Notes: generated by a model from the sequence alone, not told the origin. Positions 7,439-16,144 are shown, counted from the stretch's first letter. The stretch: DNA of 37,969 bases from Saccharofermentans sp. (GCA_024403695.1 JAKSRI010000027.1:1-37969); one strand, 5' to 3'. Numbers and translations: made by a program.

Positions 7439-8422
7439 ATGAGATGCAAGAAAGAGATTATGGGCCTCGCTGCGCTTATGGTGGTAATGTTTCACTTCTA
7501 TATACCGTTTGGCAGAACTCCTTTTGAAATTTATTTGTTTAGATCGACCTTCATCGGTGTTGATTTGTTTTTCTTTGTGTCTGCATATTCGCTGGCTAGC
7601 CGTAATGACAAGGGAGAGTTTAAAGTAGGAAGTTTTCTTCTTAACAGACTAGAGTATATTTATGCACCGTTTGTGCTACTGTCATTGATTGCTGCTATAT
7701 ATAAGAAGTGGGGAGTCGCAAACTTTTTTAAAGTTATATTCGGCGTAGAGTTCTATGAGCGTGGTGGTGGATCTTTCCTGTGGTATTTTGTCGGCATTAT
7801 GGTTATCTATCTGATGGTGCCTTTGATGCTGATACTTAAGCGTAGAATGAAGTTGTGGGGGTTCCCAATTTTGATTATCTGCTGGTTTGCCTTGAGTTGC
7901 ATTCTTCAGTTCGGACTTAACTATACAAAGATGTTTATTCTCATAAACAGACTTCCAATATTCTTTATTGGCCTTTATTATGACGAGCTAATTCTTGCTA
8001 ATCTTAATAAGCTGAAGAAAGTATATGTGTATATTATCGAGGCTGTTCTTTTTGTAATTGGTACAGTTCTTGTATATAAATATGCGACTACAATTCGTCT
8101 GCTGAAGCCTTTTGCAGATATGTATTATGTTGTAGCCATTCCTCTTATCTTGGCCACGGTTATGATTGTTAACACAATAGTGACACTTCTTAAAGGCAAA
8201 TATGATAGCATTATCCTTAAATTTATCGGAGGGATTACGCTTGAACTTTACGGTCTTCAGATGGTATTCGGATATGATATCGAGATGAAGTTATTGAAGT
8301 TAGTTCCTGTTAAACAGCTTGTATTTGTAGGTACAGTAATTGCACTTATAGTAATGGCATATATTTTTAATAAGTTATTAGGTCTGACACATAAATTAAT
8401 CAAAAAGGAGATGAAAGCATGA
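7439..8422 (+). CDS. Membrane acyltransferase (Acyltransferase_3 family), 327 aa
   Basis: An integral membrane O-acyltransferase of the type that acetylates cell-surface sugars. The family's conserved His is visible early (MVVMFHFYIPFG, H19), followed by GVDLFFFVSAYSLASR near 40-55, the usual second block. About ten hydrophobic segments follow. The ATG at 7439 lies 9 nt after AGGAGG; the in-frame TTG at 7430 touches the ribosome site and was rejected. It overlaps the lipoprotein gene by 4 bp (ATGA at 8419), so translation is probably coupled. The acceptor is unknown; the neighbouring hydrolases and lipoprotein suggest envelope work. Confidence 0.85.
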   Translation: MRCKKEIMGLAALMVVMFHFYIPFGRTPFEIYLFRSTFIGVDLFFFVSAYSLASRNDKGEFKVGSFLLNRLEYIYAPFVLLSLIAAIYKKWGVANFFKVIFGVEFYERGGGSFLWYFVGIMVIYLMVPLMLILKRRMKLWGFPILIICWFALSCILQFGLNYTKMFILINRLPIFFIGLYYDELILANLNKLKKVYVYIIEAVLFVIGTVLVYKYATTIRLLKPFADMYYVVAIPLILATVMIVNTIVTLLKGKYDSIILKFIGGITLELYGLQMVFGYDIEMKLLKLVPVKQLVFVGTVIALIVMAYIFNKLLGLTHKLIKKEMKA

Positions 8423-8946
8423 AAAAGCCAATTGCATTGATTCTTTGTACTGCAATCCTTTCTACAGGATTATTCACAGCTTGTTCTAAGGAAGATTCTA
8501 AGGATGATAATACATCTGAGTCAAAGGTAGAAAGTTCACAGGAAGATGCAGATGAGACACTTCCTGAAGCAAATACTCCTGGAACTAAGATCTATGCACA
8601 GTTCTACCAGAATGTAAAAGATGAAAAGGATGTGGTAAAGCTGGCTGAAAGCTTAGCTTCAGAGAAGATTACTGGTTACGATTGTGGTGTAATGGAAGTG
8701 GAGCCAGGATACCTTAATGGCTTTACTGATACTGTTGATGGCTTCTCTGAGGGTTCTATGTTCAGTCCATACATTGGTTCGGTTCCATTTGTAGGATATG
8801 TATTTAAGAGTGATGACCCAGCGGCACTTAAGGATAAACTTCTTAGTCTGGCTGATCCACGCTGGAATATCTGCACTGAAGCAGACGAGACTGTATGTGA
8901 AGTTAATGGGGACTATGTGTTCTTTGTAATGTGTCCTAATGAGTAA
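8419..8946 (+). CDS. Putative lipoprotein, 175 aa
   Basis: I do not recognise the mature domain. The N-terminus is a lipoprotein signal: MKKPIALILCTAILSTGLFTAC, with Cys22 as the modified residue (lipobox FTAC, slightly off consensus). Residues 23-55 are Ser/Asp/Glu-rich and disordered. The globular part, 58-175, is compact and contains KIYAQFYQNVKDEKDVVKLAESL and a late PRWNICTEADETVC with two cysteines. Its start overlaps the acyltransferase stop, and a terminator follows 24 bp after its own stop, so it is the last gene of the 3-9 kb run. It is probably tethered to the outer face of the membrane. Confidence 0.72.
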   Translation: MKKPIALILCTAILSTGLFTACSKEDSKDDNTSESKVESSQEDADETLPEANTPGTKIYAQFYQNVKDEKDVVKLAESLASEKITGYDCGVMEVEPGYLNGFTDTVDGFSEGSMFSPYIGSVPFVGYVFKSDDPAALKDKLLSLADPRWNICTEADETVCEVNGDYVFFVMCPNE

Positions 8947-8969
8947 TAAGTAAAAAAGCATAATAAGAG

Positions 8970-8997
8970 GTCGGGATGATGAATCCCGACTTTTTTT
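8970..8997 (+). terminator. Intrinsic terminator after the lipoprotein gene
   Basis: The stem GTCGGGA / TCCCGAC (7 bp, 7-nt loop) is followed by seven T. It closes the transcription unit and is directly followed by the TetR promoter. Confidence 0.88.
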
Positions 8998-8998
8998 G

Positions 8999-9027
8999 TT
9001 GACAAAACTACCGAGCGGTAGTATAAA
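8999..9027 (+). promoter_or_regulatory. Promoter with TetR operator in its spacer
   Basis: TTGACA (8999-9004), a 17-bp spacer and TATAAA (9022-9027) form a near-consensus promoter. The inverted repeat ACTACCGAGCGGTAGT (9007-9022; 7-bp arms, 2-bp centre) fills the spacer and touches the -10. A partial half site TTACCG follows at 9030-9035. The position, directly before a tetR gene, implies autorepression. Confidence 0.85.
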
Positions 9028-9052
9028 TATTACCGAAAGGAAGTGTAGCAAG

Positions 9053-9646
9053 ATGGATAGAAAAACGGAGATTATTTTTGCCACATTGGAGTTAGCTGCA
9101 GAGCATGGACTTCGCGCTGTATCTATGCAGCAGATTGCAGATAAGGTCGGAATTAAGAAAGCGTCGGTTTATAACCATTTCGCCTCCAGGGAAGAGATAG
9201 TGGAAGCTATGTACACCTTCTTAAGAGAGCAGTCAAAGGTAAATGCAGCAACAGCACCAATGGGTTTTGAAGAGCTATTTGCTGGCAGGACATTAAAGGA
9301 AATTCTCATTCTGGTTGTTAACTCATATAAGTCAATGAGCACAAGCCCAGAGATGTATAACTTTTATAAGATCATAATGAGCGAGCGCTCCATGGATAAA
9401 GCAGCCGCTGAGATTATGGCTATGGAGACAGAGAAGATGATTGGAGCAACAACAATGCTTTTCTATGCGCTTCAGGCTAAAGGTTACATGGATATTAAGA
9501 ATATTGAGACTGCTGCTTATTCATTTGCTATGGGCATTCATTCCATTATTGATTATGAATGTGATCTGGCACAGATAGGTAGAACAAATACTAAGAACAC
9601 ATTGGAAGATTATATTGATGAATTCTGCCGTGTATATGGCAAGTAA
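9053..9646 (+). CDS. TetR-family transcriptional regulator, 197 aa
   Basis: An N-terminal helix-turn-helix (residues about 5-50) has the TetR pattern: ATLELAAEHGLRAVSM, QQIADKVGIKKASVYNHF and ASREEIVEAMY. The remaining 145 residues form the variable ligand-binding and dimer domain, with two cysteines late. It probably represses its own promoter through the palindrome inside the spacer and releases it on binding an unknown small molecule. The ATG at 9053 is chosen because the family start (MDRKTEIIFATLEL) begins there and the frame upstream runs into promoter DNA. It is followed by a DUF998 membrane protein 16 bp later, which is the likely regulated target. Confidence 0.92.
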   Translation: MDRKTEIIFATLELAAEHGLRAVSMQQIADKVGIKKASVYNHFASREEIVEAMYTFLREQSKVNAATAPMGFEELFAGRTLKEILILVVNSYKSMSTSPEMYNFYKIIMSERSMDKAAAEIMAMETEKMIGATTMLFYALQAKGYMDIKNIETAAYSFAMGIHSIIDYECDLAQIGRTNTKNTLEDYIDEFCRVYGK

Positions 9647-9662
9647 TGGGGAGGTAAACACA

Positions 9663-10286
9663 ATGGAAACAACACAGAAAAAGCTTTGCAGGTTATTTTG
9701 TTTATCAGGTATTATCGGAGTTATTTTTTATGTGCTTCACGATGTGATTGGAGCTATGAATTATCCTGGGTATAAGTGGATGAGTCAGGCTGTAAGTGAT
9801 CTTACAGCAACTGATTCACCATCATATACAGTTGCTACAGGCTTATCTAATGTATTTGGTATTATGAGTATTTGCTGCTGCCTTTTTGTATGTGTGCTTG
9901 TTACAAATAAGCATATAGTTACAAGAATTGGGGTCGCACTTTATACACTTATGGAATCCATCTCTGGTATTGGATACGCTATTTTTCCTCTATCCAGCAA
10001 AGGATATGATGGCAGCTTTCAGTCACTTATGCATGTATATGTAATTACAAGTGCAGTAGTAGCACTTTCTATTATTTCACTCATTCTTATAAGTATTGGT
10101 TCATTTAAAGATAAGAGAAAGACATTAGGTGTTCTTGCTATAGTTGCTCTTGTTCTTATGTTTGTAGGAACAGTAGGGGCTGGAGCAGCACCTAAGGCGG
10201 TATTTGGAATCTTTGAGAGATTTAGTACATATAGTGCAGTTGTATTTACTGCAATTCTTGGAGTTTTCCATAGCGTAGAGAAATAA
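9663..10286 (+). CDS. DUF998-type six-helix membrane protein, 207 aa
   Basis: An integral membrane protein with about six hydrophobic helices. Features of the DUF998 group are seen: a first helix followed by YPGYKWMSQAVSDLTATDSP (residues 31-50), a second block VLVTNK and ISGIGYAIFPLS, and an SLMHVYVITSAVV helix. Function is not established for the family. The ATG at 9663 follows GGGGAGG with 8 nt spacing; the longer in-frame reading back to 9615 overlaps the tetR end and lacks a ribosome site. It is probably cotranscribed with, and controlled by, the upstream TetR protein. Confidence 0.78.
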   Translation: METTQKKLCRLFCLSGIIGVIFYVLHDVIGAMNYPGYKWMSQAVSDLTATDSPSYTVATGLSNVFGIMSICCCLFVCVLVTNKHIVTRIGVALYTLMESISGIGYAIFPLSSKGYDGSFQSLMHVYVITSAVVALSIISLILISIGSFKDKRKTLGVLAIVALVLMFVGTVGAGAAPKAVFGIFERFSTYSAVVFTAILGVFHSVEK

Positions 10287-10305
10287 TGAGAAAACACTTG
10301 GTAAG

Positions 10306-10337
10306 AAGGCCTGTTTCCATTAGGAAGCAGGCCTTTT
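10306..10337 (+). terminator. Intrinsic terminator after the DUF998 gene
   Basis: AAGGCCTG (10306-10313) pairs with CAGGCCTT, extended inwards by TTCC/GGAA, with four T after the stem. It separates the TetR unit from the ABC/two-component operon. Confidence 0.82.
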
Positions 10338-10357
10338 GTCATGCTATAAAAATTAAC

Positions 10358-10375
10358 ATATGACTAAAGTCATAT
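10358..10375 (+). promoter_or_regulatory. Perfect 18-bp dyad upstream of the ABC/two-component operon
   Basis: ATATGACTAAAGTCATAT has 8-bp perfect arms around AA. It lies 98 bp before the ATP-binding gene and after the terminator, with a TTGACG about 40 bp further on that could be a -35. GACT...AGTC dyads are bound by LiaR/VraR-like NarL-family regulators, and one is encoded in this operon at 14627. That pairing is inference. Confidence 0.5.
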
Positions 10376-10472
10376 TCAAAACATGCCAAAAGACAGATTT
10401 GTTATTGACGACTTAGGAATAGAATCATAAGCGTAAGAACAAAAATAAACGAACTTCAAAAGGAGATTGGTT

Positions 10473-11237
10473 ATGAATACAGTAGTTAAGTTAGATGGCC
10501 TCATTAAGAAATACGATAACAAGCCTGTTGTTGATGGTTTGACTCTTGACATTAAAGAGGGTGAGATTTTCGGACTTCTCGGACCTAATGGTGCAGGTAA
10601 GTCAACAACAATGAATATGATTTGTTCTCTTCTTAAGCCAACAGCTGGTAATATCGAGCTCTTCGGAATGGATATCAAGAAGGATGCGAAGAAGATTAAA
10701 CCTCTCATCGGTTATATCCCACAGGACTTAGCAATCTACGGTAACCTGAAGGCATGGGAGAATGTAGAACTTTTTACTTCTCTTTACGATGTTAAGGGAG
10801 CTGAACTTAAGAAGGCTATCGATGATTCTCTTGAATTTGTAGAACTTACTGACAGACGTAATTCTTACGCTAAGACATTCTCTGGTGGTATGAAGAGACG
10901 ACTTAATATCGCATGTGCCCTCGGTCATAAGCCAAAGCTTCTTATCTTCGATGAGCCTACAGTAGGTATCGATCCACAGTCCAGAAATTTCATTCTGGAG
11001 AAGATTAAGAAGGCAAATAGTGATGGAACAACAGTTATTTACACAAGCCATTACATGGAGGAAGTAGAAGCTGTATGTACACGAGTAGCTATCATGGATA
11101 ACGGTAAGATTGTTGCTATTGGTACTAAGGAAGACCTTAAGAATATGGTTCGCAAGTCACCTGATGAAGCCATCTCTCTCGAGCAGGTGTTCCTCACACT
11201 TACAGGAAAGACATTAAGAGATTACGTTGAGGGCTAA
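10473..11237 (+). CDS. ABC transporter ATP-binding protein (drug/peptide export type), 254 aa
   Basis: The ATPase that powers an ABC-2 type exporter. Walker A GPNGAGKST is at residues 37-45, the signature FSGGMKRRLNIA near 137-148 and Walker B LLIFDEPTVGID near 155-166, followed by the switch region TSHYMEEVE. The C-terminal tail is short, as in single-domain exporters of the CcmA/NatA kind. The ATG at 10473 sits 7 nt after AGGAG. It is followed 4 bp later by the first of two permease genes and then a histidine kinase and response regulator. This gene order is typical of modules that sense and expel antimicrobial peptides or similar envelope-active compounds, though the substrate is not readable. 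Confidence 0.93.
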   Translation: MNTVVKLDGLIKKYDNKPVVDGLTLDIKEGEIFGLLGPNGAGKSTTMNMICSLLKPTAGNIELFGMDIKKDAKKIKPLIGYIPQDLAIYGNLKAWENVELFTSLYDVKGAELKKAIDDSLEFVELTDRRNSYAKTFSGGMKRRLNIACALGHKPKLLIFDEPTVGIDPQSRNFILEKIKKANSDGTTVIYTSHYMEEVEAVCTRVAIMDNGKIVAIGTKEDLKNMVRKSPDEAISLEQVFLTLTGKTLRDYVEG

Positions 11238-11241
11238 GATA

Positions 11242-12315
11242 ATGAACAAGTTATACGTGATGATTAAGAATTATCTGAAGCTTATTTTCCGTAACAAGGT
11301 GATGATAATCGTAGTGCCAATCGCTACTGTGCTTGTTGTGGCTGCTTTGGCAAATGCTTTCCATACACTCCTTGATACTAACGAGGACGTTTCTGACTTT
11401 AAGATGGGTTACGAGATGGCAGATGACAGCAAGTATGCGTTTGTGGAGAAAATAATGATGGACTCCTTTGAGGAGCAGGGCGTAGAAACTGTCGAATATG
11501 AGAAGGGTGATCCAGAAGCGCTCATATCCCAAGGTGATATTGACGTTTTTGTTGTTTTCAATAAGGACTCATATCACATCTACGGTGATGAGAAGAAGGA
11601 ACTTCAGACAAGAATAGTTCAGTATGTGCTTTTCAATGTGGATAAGAGAATGGATACTATGTTCGCTGGCGATAGTGCAAATAAAGTTAAGACATCATCT
11701 CTTGAGACTATTAAGACATCAGAAGCTGAGAACTACTATGGCATTATCGAGATAGTATATTTCCTTAGCCTTTGTACAGTTTTCCTTAGCTTTATTTTCC
11801 AGACAGAGAGACAAAGCAGCATTGGAATCAGATTTCGCGTGGGAAATGCAGGCAGCTTTACAAGATATATGTCCAAGTTCATTTCCTGTCTGATTATTGC
11901 TCTTATAATTCAGGTAGTCTTAGTTAGCGTTCTTGTTCTTTCCTTGTTTGATGTAACTATGGGAAATCCTGTTGTGTTCTTTGGAATCCTGGCTCTTAGT
12001 GCAGTAGCATTTACAGCTTATGGCATGGTTTTCTTCCTGCTTTTTAATAACATAGCAGTTTCAATCGGACTTTTGTTTATGACTTTGTGGTTTGCAGGCT
12101 TTGTCGGAGGAACTTTCGAGACATATATGTACACGGCTGTCACAGAGCCAATTAGAAGACTATCCCCTTTGTACTATGTTAACAGAACTCTGGTAGAGAC
12201 TTCTGTAAACGGAAGTAGTAGCTATCTTGGATCATGTATCGTAGTTCTCTCAGTAATGACAGTAGTGTGTATGCTGCTCGGAATCTTTATCACATCACGT
12301 AAGAAGGAGGTTTAA
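11242..12315 (+). CDS. ABC-2 type permease, 357 aa
   Basis: One of two permeases of the exporter. It has an N-terminal helix (VMIIVVPIATVLVVAALANAF, from about residue 22 minus the first residue), a long extracellular loop (about 45-165) and five or so helices in the C-terminal half, the ABC2_membrane_3 layout. The start ATG at 11242 is 4 bp after the ATPase stop; its ribosome site GAGGG lies inside the ATPase gene, so coupling is likely. The second permease follows by 3 bp. The two permeases share the layout but little obvious sequence, which fits a heterodimer. Substrate unknown. Confidence 0.87.
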   Translation: MNKLYVMIKNYLKLIFRNKVMIIVVPIATVLVVAALANAFHTLLDTNEDVSDFKMGYEMADDSKYAFVEKIMMDSFEEQGVETVEYEKGDPEALISQGDIDVFVVFNKDSYHIYGDEKKELQTRIVQYVLFNVDKRMDTMFAGDSANKVKTSSLETIKTSEAENYYGIIEIVYFLSLCTVFLSFIFQTERQSSIGIRFRVGNAGSFTRYMSKFISCLIIALIIQVVLVSVLVLSLFDVTMGNPVVFFGILALSAVAFTAYGMVFFLLFNNIAVSIGLLFMTLWFAGFVGGTFETYMYTAVTEPIRRLSPLYYVNRTLVETSVNGSSSYLGSCIVVLSVMTVVCMLLGIFITSRKKEV

Positions 12316-12318
12316 TTT

Positions 12319-13473
12319 ATGTTTATCAATGCACTTAGAATGGCAAAATCCACAGCAAAACTTCTTCTTAGAAATAAAGCATTTCTTGTAATTGGAATTA
12401 TTGTTCCGCTTATTGCTACAGCATGTATGAATCTGTGGAACACCATGGAAAAACCAGAATTAAAAGATGATGTATATGAACTTAGTTCGATGGATTCTCA
12501 GATTGCATATCAGGTGAATTTTAATCGTTTCCCAATTAAGGTTTACGATAAGGCAAATAATGAAGAATCCAGAAATATCTGCGATAACCTTGATGCGACT
12601 GGCATGTTTCAGGTGTTTAAAGTAGATGCTAGTGGCGAGTCTGACGCAGCAATCATGGAGAACGCTGAGAAAACTGCTATGAACGATAAGGTTGGTGCTA
12701 TCATCGTCCTTGAAAAAGATTTTGCTGACTCTACTATATATTCTGTAGGTGATGACGAGAGATTTGATCTTCTAGTAGATGCATTTGACTTAGTGTTAAA
12801 GAACCATGATGAAGTTAGTAGTGAACCAGTAGCTACATATATAACTGTAACTTCTGATGATAATGTTAATTATTATGAAGTTAGAACAGTAGGATACTGT
12901 CTTGCTATCGCATCAATAGCATTCGTATTCGGAGGTGTGCTTGTTCTTGGCACAATTCTCCAGGAGAAGAATGATCATGTATATTCCAGAATTCTTCTTA
13001 CAAAGGCCAATAAAGCAAGTTACCTTCTTTCAAAGATTATTCTTGTTGTAGGCATCTCGATTTTCCAGGCAATAGTATTGCTCCTTGGATTTGTAGTCCT
13101 TGTAAGAGTAGATGTAGGAATCACAGTTTATCAGTTCTTCTTTATCGTTTTGCTTGAGGGAATTGTATTCAATCTTCTTAGTGTATGCACAGGATTGTTC
13201 TGTAAATCCATGGCCGGAAGCGCATTCTTGTCATTCGTAATCTGGAGTATGTCTGCACTTCTTTCAGGATCATATTTTGACATCGGTGGTGCAAGTGAGA
13301 TGTATAAAAGAATTGCACTTCTCATGCCACAAAGATGGGCTTTCTTCACAATATCAAGATTCCAGAATGGAAATGGCGGTGGATATTCATTATTGCTTTG
13401 TGCGACACTTGCTTATTTGGTTATAATATTCGTAATTGGAGTTTTGGGACTAAAGCTCAATGAAGAAGAATAA
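12319..13473 (+). CDS. ABC-2 type permease, second subunit, 384 aa
   Basis: Same topology as its neighbour: first helix at about residues 21-40 (AFLVIGIIVPLIATACM), an acidic extracellular loop to about residue 190, then roughly five helices ending at 380. The C-terminal half includes LMPQRWAFFTISRFQNG, a segment typical of ABC-2 exporters before the last helix. An AAGGAGG ribosome site lies at 12302-12308, inside the end of the previous gene. It probably pairs with the upstream permease and the ATPase. The histidine kinase gene starts 11 bp after its stop. Confidence 0.87.
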   Translation: MFINALRMAKSTAKLLLRNKAFLVIGIIVPLIATACMNLWNTMEKPELKDDVYELSSMDSQIAYQVNFNRFPIKVYDKANNEESRNICDNLDATGMFQVFKVDASGESDAAIMENAEKTAMNDKVGAIIVLEKDFADSTIYSVGDDERFDLLVDAFDLVLKNHDEVSSEPVATYITVTSDDNVNYYEVRTVGYCLAIASIAFVFGGVLVLGTILQEKNDHVYSRILLTKANKASYLLSKIILVVGISIFQAIVLLLGFVVLVRVDVGITVYQFFFIVLLEGIVFNLLSVCTGLFCKSMAGSAFLSFVIWSMSALLSGSYFDIGGASEMYKRIALLMPQRWAFFTISRFQNGNGGGYSLLLCATLAYLVIIFVIGVLGLKLNEEE

Positions 13474-13484
13474 GAGGTTTACCA

Positions 13485-14624
13485 GTGGAAAGTCATCTTC
13501 GTAGTTTCTACTTTGTATTAGTTAAATTCGTTGGAATTCTCGGCCTGATTTGCTGGGGAATAATGCAAACGCTTGATTCTACAGTTATGGCAGGAAGTCA
13601 GTTCCTTCTGGGAGCACTTTTCCTTTTGTGTTCAGTTATGACTGACATTGACGGTAAACACCGTAAATTATGGATTATCGGAGAGGGAATACCGGCAGTA
13701 ATTGCCGTATTCCTTTTCCCAGTTATAGGAATTTATTTTGTTGTCATTACATTCCTGGATGCAGTATCAGGATTCGCCATCTCCTATTATCTTGCTTGTT
13801 ATTTGCTTCTCGTTATCGCCATTTCTAAGCAACTTAATGTTGGCATGTGTTTTCTGATAATCACGTTCCTATTCCTGCTGTATCTTCAGAACTATAAAAT
13901 CATCGGCTGGTATAAGAAGATTGTTGGTGAGAACATCGCTACCGAGTCCCAGCTTAAGTCAGACATGGAACACAGTAATGTAGCGCACCGAAATGAGATG
14001 CGTGAGTCCAGACTTCGCCATGACAATGAACTTCTGGAGGAGAAGGCGCGTATCTCTCAGGCGCTTCACGATAAGCTCGGTCACAGCATTAACGGATCCC
14101 TTTATCAGCTTGAGGCAGTAAAGGTGCTAATGAGTAAGAAGCCAGAGGAGAGTGAGAAAATCCTTCAGGAGGTTATCGATAATCTTCGTGGCAGTATGGA
14201 CGAGATCCGCGTAATTATCCGAAATGAGCGTCCTGACAAAAAGCGCATGGCACTTAAGTCTTTGCAGGCACTATGCGCAGAGTGCGAGGAACAGTACAAC
14301 ATTAAGGCGAATCTTGAGGTTCAGGCTGATGACAAGGAAATCCCTGAAAACATCTGGGACATTATCCTTGATAACGCTTTCGAGGCTGTTACAAACGCAC
14401 TTAAGTATTCTGGATGCACTGAGATAAGCATAAGCATTACCGCCCTCGGCGAGGTGGTAAGGTGCGTTATTAAGGATAACGGCAAGGGCGCCGAAAACTA
14501 CGAAGAGAGCATGGGTATCCAGGGCATGAAGCAGAGGGTGCGTAACGTTAAGGGATACCTTGATATAGAATCAATGGGTGGATTTACAATCAATATGATT
14601 CTCCCAATTAAGAAGCAGGTGTGA
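13485..14624 (+). CDS. Sensor histidine kinase, NarL/LiaS class, 379 aa
   Basis: Membrane sensor kinase that should phosphorylate the response regulator encoded next. The N-terminal 135 residues are four to five membrane helices with little extracellular loop, so it probably senses within the membrane or through the adjacent ABC permeases. A coiled-coil linker (145-190) leads to the HisKA_3 H-box with phospho-acceptor His195 (ISQALHDKLGH). The ATPase domain has the N-box DIILDNAFEAVTNALKYS (about 290-307), VIKDNGKGA and a final GGFTINMILP. The start is GTG at 13485, 7 nt after AGAGG. It ends by overlapping the possible GTG start of the regulator. Confidence 0.92.
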   Translation: MESHLRSFYFVLVKFVGILGLICWGIMQTLDSTVMAGSQFLLGALFLLCSVMTDIDGKHRKLWIIGEGIPAVIAVFLFPVIGIYFVVITFLDAVSGFAISYYLACYLLLVIAISKQLNVGMCFLIITFLFLLYLQNYKIIGWYKKIVGENIATESQLKSDMEHSNVAHRNEMRESRLRHDNELLEEKARISQALHDKLGHSINGSLYQLEAVKVLMSKKPEESEKILQEVIDNLRGSMDEIRVIIRNERPDKKRMALKSLQALCAECEEQYNIKANLEVQADDKEIPENIWDIILDNAFEAVTNALKYSGCTEISISITALGEVVRCVIKDNGKGAENYEESMGIQGMKQRVRNVKGYLDIESMGGFTINMILPIKKQV

Positions 14625-14626
14625 TT

Positions 14627-15262
14627 ATGGAACCAATTAAAGTGATTATTGTAGACGATAGTGATTTCGTTAGAGATGGTATGAAGATTATCCTTGATAT
14701 TGATGATGATTTTGATGTCATCGGAACTGCTTCAAATGGTCAGGAAGCAATCGACCTGGCGCGCACCAATAAGTGTGACGTGGTTCTTATGGATATTCAG
14801 ATGCCTGTTATGGATGGCATCGAAGCAACGAAAGTATTCGTAGAAGAAAATCTCGGTAAGGTTATGATTCTTACCACTTTCGACGACGATGACTTGGTTG
14901 ACAAAGCCATCAAAAATGGTGCCAAGGGATATCTTATTAAGAACCATAAGCCTGAAGAGCTGAAGCAGATGATTCGTTCCATCCATCAGGGTGTGCACAT
15001 CATGGATGAGAAGGTGTTTGATAAGTTTGTTGATGTTGGAATTAAGCCTAATAGTAATTTTAATAAAGATAACTATACTGCACGTGAGTTGGAGATAATC
15101 GAGGCGGTGGCATCTGGTCTCTCTAATAAGGAAATCGCTGAGAAACTTTTTATCTCAGAGGGAACAGTTAAGAACTATATTAGTTCAATTCTTCTTAAGG
15201 AAGGGTTGTCCCACAGAACTCAGCTGGCTGTGTATTATCTTACTGGTCGTAAGGGTGTATAA
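14627..15262 (+). CDS. Response regulator, NarL/LuxR-type, 211 aa
   Basis: Cytoplasmic DNA-binding partner of the kinase. The receiver domain (1-120) has the acidic pair DD (10-11), phospho-acceptor Asp56 in VVLMDIQMPVMDG, a Thr in LTTFDDDD and the Lys in GYLIKNHKPEE. The LuxR-type helix-turn-helix (about 145-205) reads YTARELEIIEAVASGLSNKE, then IAEKLFISEGTVKNYISSIL. It likely acts on its own operon; the dyad at 10358-10375 is a candidate site. The ATG at 14627 is preferred, with AGG 7 nt upstream; GTG at 14621 would add two residues and overlap the kinase stop. The DUF4097 gene follows after 117 bp. Confidence 0.93.
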   Translation: MEPIKVIIVDDSDFVRDGMKIILDIDDDFDVIGTASNGQEAIDLARTNKCDVVLMDIQMPVMDGIEATKVFVEENLGKVMILTTFDDDDLVDKAIKNGAKGYLIKNHKPEELKQMIRSIHQGVHIMDEKVFDKFVDVGIKPNSNFNKDNYTARELEIIEAVASGLSNKEIAEKLFISEGTVKNYISSILLKEGLSHRTQLAVYYLTGRKGV

Positions 15263-15379
15263 GAAGGAAACATGGAATCATTTTCTGCTGAATAAAATCA
15301 TTTAAGGATTTCTTAATAATTACAAATGTAGAATGCCCTTGTAAGAAATAAATAAACAAATTCTACGGAGGCAATCAAT

Positions 15380-16135
15380 ATGAAGAATTTTAAGAAGGTA
15401 GCAACAGGAATTACAGCAGCAACAGTTATGATGTCTATGATGACATTTACATCTTGTTCTAAGATGAGTTCCAAGGTTATTACAGAAGAGAAAGATTTCG
15501 ATGAGTCTTTCAGTAATATTGAGATTGATACAACCATGGAGAACATTAAGCTTCTCGTATCTGAGGATGATGAGACACATGTAAAGTTTGCTCATTATGA
15601 GTCCTTAAAGACAAAGATTGAAGTTAAGAATGATACTCTTATTATTTCTGAGCAAAGTAATTTCACATTCGGTGGAGTTAGTTTTTCGGATAATGACAAA
15701 TATCTTGAGATATATCTCGCAGAGGACAGCTTCGATAAGCTTGATATTGACGTTGCAAGTGCAGATATCTATGCAGTTGAGGGTATTGATTTTGATGTGA
15801 TTGATATTGATACAGCTTCCGGTGATGTTCATCTTCAGGATATGGAGGCTGGTTCAGTTAAGATTGATACAGCAAGTGGAAATGTAGGCATTGCAAATGT
15901 AATTGCAGATTCTTTTGATATTGATACAGCAAGTGGCGACGTAAACTTTGATATGTCTGATGCTGATGATATTAAGGTGAACACAGCTTCCGGCGACGTT
16001 AAAGGCGTATTTCTTACTGAAAAGAAGTTTAAGGTGAATACAGCGTCAGGTGATGTTAATACTCCACGCAGCGGAAAGGGCGGAGTATGTGAGGTTGATA
16101 CTGCATCTGGTGATGTAGATCTTGATATTGCATAA
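15380..16135 (+). CDS. DUF4097 beta-repeat lipoprotein, 251 aa
   Basis: A surface lipoprotein of the LiaG-like DUF4097 family. The signal ends at lipobox FTSC with Cys26. The C-terminal half contains six tandem repeats of about 20 residues, each centred on TASGDV or TASGNV (near residues 140, 160, 181, 201, 219 and 239), the pattern of a right-handed beta solenoid. Earlier rungs are less regular. DUF4097 proteins are encoded next to LiaFSR-type envelope-stress systems, which fits the kinase/regulator pair just upstream. The ATG at 15380 follows a GGAGG at 15367-15371. Function is unknown; a structural or sensing role at the cell surface is inferred from context. Confidence 0.85.
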   Translation: MKNFKKVATGITAATVMMSMMTFTSCSKMSSKVITEEKDFDESFSNIEIDTTMENIKLLVSEDDETHVKFAHYESLKTKIEVKNDTLIISEQSNFTFGGVSFSDNDKYLEIYLAEDSFDKLDIDVASADIYAVEGIDFDVIDIDTASGDVHLQDMEAGSVKIDTASGNVGIANVIADSFDIDTASGDVNFDMSDADDIKVNTASGDVKGVFLTEKKFKVNTASGDVNTPRSGKGGVCEVDTASGDVDLDIA

Positions 16136-16144
16136 GTTCCTAAT

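Noticed and set aside
15320..15344. TTACAA...TTGTAA inverted repeat before the DUF4097 gene
   Set aside because: Six-base arms 13 bp apart in AT-rich DNA are expected by chance, and the pair has no clear relation to a promoter.
15800..16135. Tandem DNA repeats in the DUF4097 gene considered as CRISPR
   Set aside because: The repeats are in-frame protein repeats (TASGDV) of about 60 bp with diverged copies and no spacers. No CRISPR array is visible anywhere in the window.
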